Assembly: GCA_951394045.1 (NCBI GenBank)
Contig: OX595997.1
Span: 1,364,001-1,428,000, forward strand
Length of the DNA stretch: 64,000 nt
Origin: Nitzschia sp. DOCU1
Taxonomy: Eukaryota > Bacillariophyta > Bacillariophyceae > Bacillariales > Bacillariaceae
Direction of reading: 5' to 3'
Position numbers and translations under genes: made by a program
Part shown: positions 47,927-57,468 of the stretch, in pieces
Layout of the letters: every line of letters begins with the position of its first letter
Numbering within the stretch: position 1 is the stretch's first letter
Notes under the pieces: generated by a model
What the model saw: the letters and a program-made list of their open reading frames with translations, nothing else
Database searches by the model: none
Told to the model about the DNA's origin: nothing

Positions 47927-50900
47927 ATGACGACCACTCCTAGTGATCCTATCAAGGAGTTGGCCGAAGCGATTGCCAAACTGCAGTCCACTGGAGCCGC
48001 CCCGAAGCCCAAGAAGAAGAAGCCTGCCGCTCCAACGATCGGTGGTATCGTTGAGATCGAAACCGATGAGTTTGTTGCATGGACTGGTGGCAAACCCAAC
48101 ATTGGTTGGACTGCCCATGATGCCAACTACACCGCAACAACTCCCATGACGCCTGGACAGTATCGAAGCCTCCATCTGTCCGCCGCCCAGAAGTCGTACC
48201 ACTACCGCTCGCTCGGGATGTCGTCCAAGTTCTCCAAGACAAGCGATCTCAGGATGTTTGAGACTGCTGTCTGGAAGCACTTTGAAGAACATGGCCTCGA
48301 CACCATCGCCTATGCTCCCGATCCGATCGACTCCAAGCGCATGTCCTCCATTGTCCTAGAAGGAAACCGATTCAGCCTGGACACTGCGAAGACACAGCAA
48401 CAGAAGGTTATCAAGCAGTGGGATGAGTACAACATGAGCGATGATCGCACCGCCAAAGCTTACCTGTTGGACTCCTTGGACCCTGAACTGGAGAAGGAAC
48501 TCCACCTCTACATGGAACCCGATGACACGTTCCTCGTTCTCTATGCTCGCCTCATCAAGCTAATCCGCAGTGCCACTGTGGACCGCTACGAGACGATGAA
48601 AGCGAAGTTCAAGAGCATCAAGCCCTCTCAGTTCCCTGGTCAAGACCTCGCATCGATGTCGAAGGAGATTCGCCTTCTGGCCCACGACTTGGAGATTGCC
48701 GGTCAGTATGACCACAACATGACCTTGCACCTTCTAGACAACTTCCTTGAAGCTGGAGGCAACGACTCGAACACTGAAACCTTCCGTTTCCCACTTCGTG
48801 GCATCCGAGCCAAGTTGAGCTCTCAGCTGCTCGAAGTCGCCTACATGGATCCAGCTGCCGCCGATGCCTTGATGGCCAAAGAACGCCTAACTTGGCGCGC
48901 TATCTGCGATGTAGTTGTCGAAGAGTACAACTCCATGGTTGGAAAAGGAAAGTGGTCGCCCGCCATGCATGCCCGAGATGCCAAAGCCCCGCCTCGTGCC
49001 TTCGGAAATCTGGCCGCCACCTGCTCTACCGATCCGGAACTTGCCGCCCACGCCTTCATGTTGCTCCAACAGACCCTCGAAGCTTCAAAGAAACGCGACA
49101 AGTCAAACGACACTTGCAACTCCTGCGGAAAGAAAGGACATTGGTCGACGGAGTGCCCCGACAAGAACTTGGGAAGCGGTGGTCGTGGACGCCCTGGAAA
49201 CGTTGGCAACAACCGCTTCCGAGGCCGCAACAACCGCAATCCCCAGGCTCAACAGTCAGGAGGCCGCCGCAACAATCGTCCCAACTACCGAGGAGGAAGC
49301 AACGATGATGCTCGAAACGCGTGGAAGAAGAAAGCTCCCACGGGCAGTGAGCCGACACTGAAGGTTGTCGACGGGAAGAACTGGCGTTGGTGCGACACCT
49401 GCCGTCGCTGGTCCATGACCCACGGTACCGCCGAGCATATTGTCGGCATCGGAAAAGGTCGCAATCCCCAAGCCAATCCGCAGGCCAACTTCCTCGTCGA
49501 AGATCCGTCGGCCTGGATTGCCTCCCACTCGACCGAAAACAACCCAACACTCCTTCTGTCGGACCGCTTGTTGTTGCATGCCGCCTGGAACCTCGGAACC
49601 ATCCTCAACTTCCTGTTGAACCCGATGAAATGGGTGTGGATGGTGGTACTTGGAGGGATGCTGCAATTGTTCTTGCTTGCTGTTCCCCTCGACGTGGTGA
49701 TGTGTTTTGTGACGTTCGTTCTGCACAACCGCATCTATCTCGTCGCCCTTCTCCCTTGGATGACGTTGATGCTCGGAACTTTGATTGTGGCCTGGCTCGC
49801 GCGCCCTCCGCCAGTACCGGAACCAACGGCTCTTTTTCAAGAGATTCCTCGAGCCGTGCGCCGGGCCGGCCCCAATTATGGCAAGAAACGAGTCAGGCAT
49901 GCCAAGAAACACAAAACCCCTGATCTCGGAAATAAAGGAAAGCGCCACACGAAGAATTACCATCTTCGTCGCCGCGCCATCTACTCTGTTCCCTTTGAGC
50001 ACCGTCATCGCGAAGACCTCCTGGACCTCTGCTGGGATATCCTGGAGTTCTCCAAGCGCATTGCCTTCCGTCGCGTTCGTCAGCCCCACGGAGAGGGAGA
50101 GGGAGACCGCAGCCAAAAGCCCGAGAATCGCCGCAAGACCCGTGGACCTGCCGCCGCTGGTGGATTGCCAAAGTCCCTGTGGGAAGTTTTGGATTCTCCA
50201 ATCGCTCAATCCTACATCGCCAACCACGATCTGCCTATGTCCCTTGCCCATTTGACCGAACAAGTCCGTGCCGCCTTCGCCGCCCCCGTTGAGGATCCAC
50301 TCCCGAATCGAGAAAAGTTGTCCACAGTTGTGTGGGATTCAGGCACCAGCCTCTCCATTTCACCATGCAAGGATGACTTTGTGGGACCGATTGAGAAGCC
50401 TTCGTTCAATCAGCGAGTGAAAGGTATCGGAAACAACCTTGCAATCCAAGGAGTCGGTTACGTTGCATGGTCGTTTATCGACACCACCGGAATGCTCCGT
50501 ACCATCAAGGTTCCAGCCTACTACATTCCGAATGCCGGCATCAGACTACTGTCTACTGAAAGTCTACTGCAAGAATATCCTAAGGAAACGATTACCTTAC
50601 GCTCTGGATCTCTTTTGCTGTCGGGAAACGCAACTGGAAGCGACCTCAGTCGCCAAGACTTGAAGACAAAACCAATCGAAATTCTCATCGATCCGAAGTC
50701 GAATCTCCCAGTTGGACATGCCCACAATGGCACTCCAACGCCCATCAAACGTCCCTTTGCATTCCCTGCCATGTCCAGTGCAATTTCCAACGCAAACTTC
50801 AACCTCAGTCCGTCCGAAAAGGAACTTCTCCGATGGCACTATCGCCTCAGACATCTGAGCTACAAGAAAATCCAGTTTCTCATGAGAACTGGAGTCCTCG

Positions 50901-53900
50901 CTCATTCCGAAAGTGCCAGACGCCTTCAAACTGCCTCCTGCAAGAGCACCGGTCATCCCTTATGTGCTGCCTGCCAGTATGGGAAGCAGAAGCGTCGTCC
51001 TACCCCTGGAAAACACTCAACTGTGGTACGAGATCGAGAGGGAGTCCTGCGCGACAACATTCTTTACCCTGGGCAGAAAGTGTCCGTCGATCACTTCGTC
51101 TGCTCTACCAAAGGTCGTCTATCTAACACCTACGGTAAAGAAGACGAGAAGTTGCAGTATTCTGGTGGGGCCATATTTGTTGATCATGCCTCCAACTACG
51201 TGCACGTCGAGCACCAAGTCCACCTGAATACCCACGAGACCATACAAGCCAAGACGAACTTCGAAGGGCACTGTCGCGACTTCGGAGTAACACCACAACA
51301 ATATCTTAGCGATAACGGGAGTGCCTTCACCTCCCGGGAATACATCACTCATCTCCAACAGTTTGCCCAAGTCTCAACGCTTGCCGGCGTCGGAGCCCAT
51401 CACCATAATGGCATCGCCGAACGGTCTATACAAACCGTAATGGGCATCGCTCGAACGATGTTGATTCATTCAGCGATCCATTGGCCCGACGTCGCCGATG
51501 CAAAACTGTGGCCGATGGCCGTACAACATGCGGTTTTCCTGTACAACCACATGCCGAATCCAGCGACCGGGGTATCGCCACATGATGTTTTCACAAAAAC
51601 CCGTTGGCCCCACTCAAAGTTCCAAGATTGTCATGTTTGGGGATGCCCTGTTTACGTCCTTGACAAGACCATGGCCGATGGAAAGAAATTGCCGCGTTGG
51701 AAACCTCGTGCCTCCCGCCAAGTGTTTGTTGGTTTGAGCCGTCGGCATTCGTCCACCGTTCCACTTGTCCTGAATCTTGAAACCGGGGCCATCACTCCGC
51801 AGTTTCACGTTGTGTTCGACGACTGGTTTGCCACTGTTGCCACCGATGTTGACAAGCTACCGGACCTTGAATCTGCCGAATGGACCAAATTATTTGGTGA
51901 TTCCACCCACCACTTTGTCTCCGATGATGATGATGAAGACGATGCTGCTGCCGCCGGAGCCCCACTCGAGACCAATCATCAAGCCGAAGTTGCCGATGCC
52001 TTCGAACGCCATGCTCCGCCCGAACCGCTGCCTACTCCGCCTGCCGTTGATACCGCTCCAGCCTCCACCATTGTCGATCTGTCGGGTGAATTGCCACCAC
52101 AGAGGGAGTCTCTTCCAACCGTTGAACCTCCGACCGATGGTGGATTGTTGAGTCATGAGCCGAGTCACGAGCCTGCCGTCGTTGCCCCAGTCGCTCCGAT
52201 GATTGATGAGTCTCCAACGCCGATGCCATTGTCGCCTCAGAGGGAGAAAATACCCACTCCCGATCCAAAACCTGCCGCTGTTGTTGCCTCGAAACCCGCT
52301 CCTGTTGCTCCCGTTCCCGCTCCTGCCGCTCCCGTTCGCCGCTCTGCACGCTCTGCCAAAGCCCCAACGCGCTATGGCTATGACGGGTCCAACCCCTCCG
52401 GCTACCTTTCCATCATCCACCAGCCGCTCGCCTACAAAGTCCGCGCCGTGCAGGATCCGGACACTCTCAGCTACGAACAAGCGATGGCATCTCCCCAACG
52501 AGAGCAATGGATTGCCGCTGCCAAAGCTGAGATCGACGCCTTGACTCGACAAGGAACTTGGAAAGAAGTGCCCATGTCCAAAGCCACCCTGAAAATCCTT
52601 CCCGGCACCTGGGTCTTCCGTCGCAAACGCAATCCTGCTGGCGAAGTGACGAAGTACAAAGCACGATACTGTGTGAGAGGCGATTTGGAAGAGACGGACG
52701 CCGATACAAGTAGCCCCGTCTGTTCTTGGAGCTCCGTTCGAATCTTCATGATCCTTACCTTCATCCTTGGTTGGCCTACCTGTTCCATCGATTTTGCAAA
52801 CGCATTCGTCCAAGCCGTGATGCCCGAAGAAACGCCCATGTGGATTCACCTACCCCGCGGATTCCGCTCGAGCTTTGGACCCAGAACCTGTCTCAGTCTC
52901 AAGAAGTCTCTCTACGGCACGAAAATTGCCCCGTTTCTCTGGTTTCAGACCGCCATTGCCGCCTTCCGTGATCTTGGATTCGTCCAAAGCGCCTACGACC
53001 AATGCCTCCTCATCCGATCCGACGCCATCATTGTACTATATGTTGACGATGCTGGAATTGGAGCCAAGAGTGAGAAGATCATCGACGACATCGTCGCTGG
53101 ACTCCGGGACCGCAATTTCGAACTTACCAAGGAGAAAAGTTTCTCAGAATTTCTCGGAATCCAAATCAAGAAACGCCCCGATGGAAACCTTGAGCTGACA
53201 CAGACCGGGTTGATTGACAAGATTCTGGAAGCGACCAAGATGCAAGACTGCAACCCCAATTGCTTGCCTGCGTCTCCCAAAGCCCTGGGTAGCGATCCAG
53301 AGGGAGCTCCCATGAATGAATCTTGGTCCTACTCGTCGATCGTTGGAATGATGCTGTACCTCGCCACCAACACCCGCTGCGACATCCAATTTGCCGTGTC
53401 CCAAGCTTGCCGTTTCAGCGCCAATCCCAAGCAGAGCCATGCCTCCGCCGTCAAGAGTATTGTCAGGTATTTGAAACGCACTCGCGACCGTGGAATGGTC
53501 CTCAAACCCACTGGACGACTTGATCTCGACATGTATGTTGATGCCGACTTTGCCGGACTGCACCGCCAAGAACCTGATACCGATCCCAACTCCGTGAAAT
53601 CCCGCACCGGCTATGTCATCCTCCTCTCCGAATGCCCCCTCCTCTGGAAGTCCGTTTTGCAAAACTCTATCGCCTGCAGCACCTTGGAAGCCGAATACAC
53701 CAGCCTCAGTCTTGCCTTGAAAACTCTGCTGCCGATCAAACGCCTTCTTGTCGAGTTGGTCCTTGCCCTTGATGTCCCCAACACCATCCGCACTTCGGTC
53801 AGAGCTCGAGCCTTCGAAGACAACCAAGGAGCCTTTTACCTCGCGACTTCCCACCGAATCACTAACCGCACCAAATACTTCCTGGTATCGTGGCATTGGT

Positions 53901-54028
53901 TTTGGAGCCATGCGTCCGAGTTCGAAATCCACAAAGTCTCCACCGAGTACCAACGTGCCGATTACTTCACAAAGGGACTCCCTCGCGAATCGTTTGAACG
54001 CAACCGACTGCTCGTCCAAGGATGGTAA
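47927..54028 (+). CDS. Copia Gag-Pol polyprotein
   Basis: 2033 residues from the first ATG (47927). The frame is open without ATG back to 47672, so a longer non-AUG product is conceivable. Domains in order: Gag (residues 1-390, with a Pro/Ala/Lys start and KSYHYRSLGMS...), CCHC zinc knuckle (CNSCGKKGHWSTEC, 397-410), a hydrophobic block with about three membrane-like segments (about 555-627), and protease VVWDSGTSLS (catalytic Asp 804). Next come integrase with an HHCC finger (WHYRLRHLS...C..C), core Asp residues and HHNGIAERSIQTVMG (catalytic Glu about 1164), and an acidic, Pro/Ala/Val-rich linker. RT follows with GTWVFRRKRNPAGEV, SIDFANAFVQA and YVDD (about 1704-1707), then RNase H with STLEAEYTSLS. 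No frameshift between gag and pol. The hydrophobic block is unusual for copia. Confidence 0.93.
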   Translation: MTTTPSDPIKELAEAIAKLQSTGAAPKPKKKKPAAPTIGGIVEIETDEFVAWTGGKPNIGWTAHDANYTATTPMTPGQYRSLHLSAAQKSYHYRSLGMSSKFSKTSDLRMFETAVWKHFEEHGLDTIAYAPDPIDSKRMSSIVLEGNRFSLDTAKTQQQKVIKQWDEYNMSDDRTAKAYLLDSLDPELEKELHLYMEPDDTFLVLYARLIKLIRSATVDRYETMKAKFKSIKPSQFPGQDLASMSKEIRLLAHDLEIAGQYDHNMTLHLLDNFLEAGGNDSNTETFRFPLRGIRAKLSSQLLEVAYMDPAAADALMAKERLTWRAICDVVVEEYNSMVGKGKWSPAMHARDAKAPPRAFGNLAATCSTDPELAAHAFMLLQQTLEASKKRDKSNDTCNSCGKKGHWSTECPDKNLGSGGRGRPGNVGNNRFRGRNNRNPQAQQSGGRRNNRPNYRGGSNDDARNAWKKKAPTGSEPTLKVVDGKNWRWCDTCRRWSMTHGTAEHIVGIGKGRNPQANPQANFLVEDPSAWIASHSTENNPTLLLSDRLLLHAAWNLGTILNFLLNPMKWVWMVVLGGMLQLFLLAVPLDVVMCFVTFVLHNRIYLVALLPWMTLMLGTLIVAWLARPPPVPEPTALFQEIPRAVRRAGPNYGKKRVRHAKKHKTPDLGNKGKRHTKNYHLRRRAIYSVPFEHRHREDLLDLCWDILEFSKRIAFRRVRQPHGEGEGDRSQKPENRRKTRGPAAAGGLPKSLWEVLDSPIAQSYIANHDLPMSLAHLTEQVRAAFAAPVEDPLPNREKLSTVVWDSGTSLSISPCKDDFVGPIEKPSFNQRVKGIGNNLAIQGVGYVAWSFIDTTGMLRTIKVPAYYIPNAGIRLLSTESLLQEYPKETITLRSGSLLLSGNATGSDLSRQDLKTKPIEILIDPKSNLPVGHAHNGTPTPIKRPFAFPAMSSAISNANFNLSPSEKELLRWHYRLRHLSYKKIQFLMRTGVLAHSESARRLQTASCKSTGHPLCAACQYGKQKRRPTPGKHSTVVRDREGVLRDNILYPGQKVSVDHFVCSTKGRLSNTYGKEDEKLQYSGGAIFVDHASNYVHVEHQVHLNTHETIQAKTNFEGHCRDFGVTPQQYLSDNGSAFTSREYITHLQQFAQVSTLAGVGAHHHNGIAERSIQTVMGIARTMLIHSAIHWPDVADAKLWPMAVQHAVFLYNHMPNPATGVSPHDVFTKTRWPHSKFQDCHVWGCPVYVLDKTMADGKKLPRWKPRASRQVFVGLSRRHSSTVPLVLNLETGAITPQFHVVFDDWFATVATDVDKLPDLESAEWTKLFGDSTHHFVSDDDDEDDAAAAGAPLETNHQAEVADAFERHAPPEPLPTPPAVDTAPASTIVDLSGELPPQRESLPTVEPPTDGGLLSHEPSHEPAVVAPVAPMIDESPTPMPLSPQREKIPTPDPKPAAVVASKPAPVAPVPAPAAPVRRSARSAKAPTRYGYDGSNPSGYLSIIHQPLAYKVRAVQDPDTLSYEQAMASPQREQWIAAAKAEIDALTRQGTWKEVPMSKATLKILPGTWVFRRKRNPAGEVTKYKARYCVRGDLEETDADTSSPVCSWSSVRIFMILTFILGWPTCSIDFANAFVQAVMPEETPMWIHLPRGFRSSFGPRTCLSLKKSLYGTKIAPFLWFQTAIAAFRDLGFVQSAYDQCLLIRSDAIIVLYVDDAGIGAKSEKIIDDIVAGLRDRNFELTKEKSFSEFLGIQIKKRPDGNLELTQTGLIDKILEATKMQDCNPNCLPASPKALGSDPEGAPMNESWSYSSIVGMMLYLATNTRCDIQFAVSQACRFSANPKQSHASAVKSIVRYLKRTRDRGMVLKPTGRLDLDMYVDADFAGLHRQEPDTDPNSVKSRTGYVILLSECPLLWKSVLQNSIACSTLEAEYTSLSLALKTLLPIKRLLVELVLALDVPNTIRTSVRARAFEDNQGAFYLATSHRITNRTKYFLVSWHWFWSHASEFEIHKVSTEYQRADYFTKGLPRESFERNRLLVQGW

Positions 54029-54184
54029 GCTGTTGGTTGATTGTTATGGTGGATGGGTGCATATGCACATTATTTGTTGTTATTAAAATGGAGAAGATGT
54101 AGGTCCCCCGAAGGACTGAACTTCATCCGATGTTGAAAATTTAAATGGTTGAGATTGATGCTGACTGTGTGGTGATGGCGGAAC

Positions 54185-54194
54185 GAGAGGGAGA
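54185..54194 (+). other. Polypurine tract of the copia element
   Basis: GAGAGGGAGA directly precedes the 3' LTR, supporting its start at 54195 and plus-strand priming there. Confidence 0.8.
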
Positions 54195-54596
54195 ATCGAA
54201 TCCGACGAGTCCGAAGTCCGACGAGTCGAGTCCGAGTGTTCTATTCCAAGGAGTCAACTCTGCCGATCTATTGCATGAGAAAGACGGAAATGTAGTCTCG
54301 CTGGTGAAGCTGTCCACCTCACTAGAGTTGAGCTTTCTGACTTTCTGAATGCTGCAATGATCGTCTCTGTTGTTCCTAGAACGATGTTGGTAATCGTGGT
54401 TCGAGAAATGCGTTCCGATCACACAGCTAGTAATGCTCACAATCTTCATCCTATAGCGAAAATTATTGTCAAAAACTTTCTACTGTTAGTACGTATATAC
54501 CTACTGTGAGCTCGAAGCTACGTTGTGATTGGACACTACGACGTTGCGCAATCGAGTAAACAAAGTCTAAGCGTTGAGCTTCGTGAACTTTGACTG
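54195..54596 (+). repeat. Copia 3' long terminal repeat
   Basis: 402 bp, identical to the 5' LTR at every position compared, bounded by the polypurine tract and the TATGA duplication. Confidence 0.95.
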
Positions 54597-54601
54597 TATG
54601 A
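54597..54601. repeat. Copia target-site duplication, right (TATGA)
   Basis: Matches 47193-47197. Confidence 0.85.
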
Positions 54602-54675
54602 GTAGAGTACAGGATGGATACTACAACTGAATTTGATCAAGCCGACCAAATTAATCCCACGCGAGCGAGATCGCA
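54602..54675. repeat. Duplicate copy of the 3' flank, right part
   Basis: CAACTGAATTTGATCAA...GCCGACCAAATTAATCCCACGC matches 45889-45951, resuming the alignment interrupted by the copia element. The remaining spacer to 54925 holds no supported gene and serves as the upstream region of the thioesterase. Confidence 0.85.
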
Positions 54676-54925
54676 GCATTGGAATTTCGAAGTGCGGGCG
54701 ACGATGGGCATGCATCGATGAAAGTCTACGAAGCCGCAGGCACACATTTCTACCAGTATCATATTGCCTTGGACAGCCAGTCGATCTACGTAGCCGATAC
54801 ATTGATTGCTCTCCGCTTGCTATTTTATGATCACATTCCCTTGCCGATCGCACTCCAACCGACGTTTGTTTCAAAGATTGCTCGTTCTCCCCCTTTGGTT
54901 GCATTATTCCCGCACAGTTGCCGCT

Positions 54926-55844
54926 ATGAGTACTCATATCACAGAGCGTGACGGGGCCGGTACGATTACTGTGTCTCCCCGAAACGAAGCTTCACAATCG
55001 GCTTTGATGGTAATTTGTCACGGACTGGGAGATTCGGCTGAAGGCTTTTCCGATGTCGCCGAGGTACGTGAATTGTTTGTGCTGAGATCAGCGCCATACG
55101 GTCAAATGACTCGCTAATCTCCCCCGTCTTTTTCAGCAACTCGCGTCGCAAATGCCCCACGTCAAATTCATTTTGCCGACAGCTCCAACGCAACCCGTCA
55201 CGATGAACATGGGCATGCCGATGCCTTCGTGGTATGACATTAAGGGCTTGGATGAAAGAGCGAACGAAGACTGCCGTGGCATTGAAGAATCCAGAAAGAG
55301 GATTGAAGGCATCCTAGAAAACGAGCATGCTTCTACTGGATTGCCGTATAGTCGTATGGTATTGGCAGGATTTTCACAAGGCGGAGCGCTATCTTTGTTT
55401 ACCGGGTTGCAGCTCGATCAACCGTTGGCAGGGATCGTTGTCTTGAGCGGATATCTTCCAGCGGCGAAGAAGTTCCAACCAAAGCAGTTCAAAGTACCTG
55501 TATGGCATGGTCACGGCAGCATGGATCCCATGGTTCAGTTCTCCATGGCACAAAAGACCAAGCAACGTCTGACAGAATCGGGAGTCGAAAAGTACACGCT
55601 GGAAACCTTTCCTATTCCCCACAGCGTTAGTCCAGAAGAAATCAGGAACATGTTTCGTTTTGTCTCCCAAATACTGCCTGCGGACGATACGTGCAAAATT
55701 ACATTGAAAGATCCAAAAGAAATGTCAGTCAAGGAGCTCAAAGCTGCCATCAAGAAGGCTGGATTGGGCTCCAAGGCTGTCGGGTTGATGGAGAAGAGCG
55801 AGTTCATCAAACTCGTTGAGGACCATAGAGCTGGAAAGCTTTAG
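54926..55844 (+). CDS. Acyl-protein thioesterase (APT1/lysophospholipase type) with SAP-like tail
   Basis: Two exons, 54926-55063 and 55137-55844, with a 73-bp GTACGT...CAG intron, giving 281 residues. The ATG at 54926 gives MSTHITERDGAGTITVSPRN. The alpha/beta-hydrolase core has MVICHGLGDSAEGFSD (oxyanion region), the nucleophile in LAGFSQGGALSL (GxSxG), Asp in HGSMDPMVQF and His in PIPHSVSPEE. APTs remove palmitate from cytosolic membrane proteins and also hydrolyse lysophospholipids. After about residue 225 (the usual end) there is an added domain, MSVKELKAAIKKAGL...GLMEKSEFIKLVEDH, which resembles a SAP or MANF/ARMET C-terminal helix pair. The two-helix extension is unusual for the family. 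Confidence 0.88.
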
Positions 55845-56034
55845 TAGATTACAAGAGTAGCGATTGACTTGACGAGAATGCATACATTCATGGCTTACGA
55901 TAGCATAGTTAAAAGATACAATAGACATATCCAAAATCCTGTCAAGAAATTACTCAATTCAATGGAGCGTCAAATGAACCCTTCATCAACATGCCAAAGG
56001 AACCCCAATCCGAATGGAAGACCAAAGGAACTCG

Positions 56035-57468
56035 TCAGTGAACGGAGCGATTCAAAAAGAAATTGTCCATCTTCTTCTGCTTTGAAGTTAGCTTTTTGCG
56101 ACCATTCGGTGACTGCACTGGGCTCAAGAACCGCACTCCTACTCCCGGTTTGGCCCGTTGCGTTGGACTTTGAAACTTTTCTGCGACAGACTTTTTATTC
56201 TTTGATCGAGGGCTGACAAAGGGCCCTTGTCGCGGCAGGGCAAACAAAAAGCCTGCTTCTTTCTTTTGTGGTTCGGCTGGCTTCAATCCCATCAGTCGGC
56301 GCTGCGATTGATTGGCATGCAGCAAGCTCGCCCGCTTCTCGACGCGCTTTGGTAGATTATCTTCGACGTACTTAAGTGCTCGACCATTCACTCGGTGCCG
56401 TTCTTGGTACATAGTTTCCCCATCTTGCCCTCGATTTTCTTCATTGAACAAGTTTCCCAAGAACGATTTGCATCGATGGCAATGAATTTCGATGAGCTCG
56501 TTCTCTGGAGTGGTAGGTTGGATTTCAGACTTTCGATCCTCGGCCCGTTTCATAGCGATGCTAGCGGCCGATGCTGCGACACCTTTGCTTTCCTCATTCT
56601 TGGCCGACGACGTCCACGCAGGCTTTGTCGTGAGCTCGCCCTTGGATTGTTCGGGCAAATCGGAAGACGACTCCCCAAACGACGCAAAGGATGAATTAGA
56701 AGAGTCCCCGTCGTCAAGAGAGAAGTCATGCAGAGAGTGCAGTGACAAGCTCCCAAGAACCCTTCTTCTCGATGCAGCTTTCTTAGAAGATCCCTTTTGT
56801 ATTTCCTCTTCCACTTCTTGCTCCAATTTCATTACTTGTTCGATCAGCATGTCGAGTTGCTGGCATACTCTGTCCCTCGCTAAGCAACCCCGAACAAGAG
56901 ATTGAATTCGGATCGCAGCTCCTCTCTCACGCTCGTCTCTTTCTCTTCTCTGCTCAGGTGTCAACATGCCAACAGCCCCGTCAATACATGCCCCAAATGC
57001 AGGCCACCCATCAGCCCTCTGCAGCTTGGTATGATACGAATAAAGTGGGTTGCCACAAGCCTTGCAACAGAAATGTCCTTTCGTGGGGAAAAATCGATTG
57101 TATTTGCTAAAGAAAGGCTGCTCCATGGTCGATCGCCGCATGACCACAAAGTCTTCGTTTCGCAAATTCTTTATGTAGAACTCTGAGCCGTCTTTGGGCT
57201 TGTAGACAACTCGACAGCTTTCATCGCGTTCGGGCTGGAAATTCGACTTGTCCCAATGTGGCAGTGGGTAACCATCGACATCAAAGACTCGTCGCCCCAA
57301 ACCATTGAACGATTGAGCCCGAATACCGACATTGGGCCGGTCAGCTCCTTTGGGACTCTTGAACGACGCAGACCGCGTCGGCGACATGAAAGGTGGCGAG
57401 AGCAGTCGAGAATCATCCGCTTTGGGGCTCTGCGGAGACACTGGGGGCTGCAACGATTGATCAAGCAT
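56035..57468 (-). CDS. MsrB-like zinc domain protein with IQ motif, redox cysteines missing
   Basis: 477 residues, ATG at 57468. The two halves of a methionine-R-sulfoxide reductase B (SelR) fold are recognisable: FFPTKGHFCCKACGNPLYS...GWPAFGACIDGAVG (residues 128-166, zinc pair C135/C138), and IEIHCHRCKSFLGNLFNEE...ERHRVNGRALKYV (327-368, zinc pair C330/C333). Between them is an insert of about 155 residues with an IQ motif (AAIRIQSLVRGCLARDR, 185-200) for calmodulin, a coiled-coil stretch and Ser/Asp-rich sequence. The catalytic Cys expected in ERHCVN is Arg359, and the resolving position before GWP is Asp, so reductase activity is unlikely. It may be a calmodulin-regulated scaffold that keeps only the zinc fold. 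The C-terminus is a Lys/Arg-rich tail. Confidence 0.8.
   Translation of the reverse strand: MLDQSLQPPVSPQSPKADDSRLLSPPFMSPTRSASFKSPKGADRPNVGIRAQSFNGLGRRVFDVDGYPLPHWDKSNFQPERDESCRVVYKPKDGSEFYIKNLRNEDFVVMRRSTMEQPFFSKYNRFFPTKGHFCCKACGNPLYSYHTKLQRADGWPAFGACIDGAVGMLTPEQRRERDERERGAAIRIQSLVRGCLARDRVCQQLDMLIEQVMKLEQEVEEEIQKGSSKKAASRRRVLGSLSLHSLHDFSLDDGDSSNSSFASFGESSSDLPEQSKGELTTKPAWTSSAKNEESKGVAASAASIAMKRAEDRKSEIQPTTPENELIEIHCHRCKSFLGNLFNEENRGQDGETMYQERHRVNGRALKYVEDNLPKRVEKRASLLHANQSQRRLMGLKPAEPQKKEAGFLFALPRQGPFVSPRSKNKKSVAEKFQSPTQRAKPGVGVRFLSPVQSPNGRKKLTSKQKKMDNFFLNRSVH

Larger units (their letters stand above)
47198..54596 (+). mobile_element. Complete Ty1/copia LTR retrotransposon, 7.4 kb
   Basis: Two 402-bp LTRs, a 5-bp target-site duplication, a polypurine tract before the 3' LTR, a candidate primer-binding site after the 5' LTR, and one uninterrupted gag-pol frame in the order Gag, protease, integrase, reverse transcriptase, RNase H. 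Integrase before RT defines copia (Pseudoviridae-like), as in the CoDi elements described from diatoms. The identical LTRs imply a recent insertion, and nothing in the frame looks broken. Confidence 0.95.

Noticed and set aside
49256..50263. Antisense frame of 335 codons in the copia gag-pol
   Set aside because: Complement of coding sequence, no domain; gag-pol on the plus strand accounts for the region.
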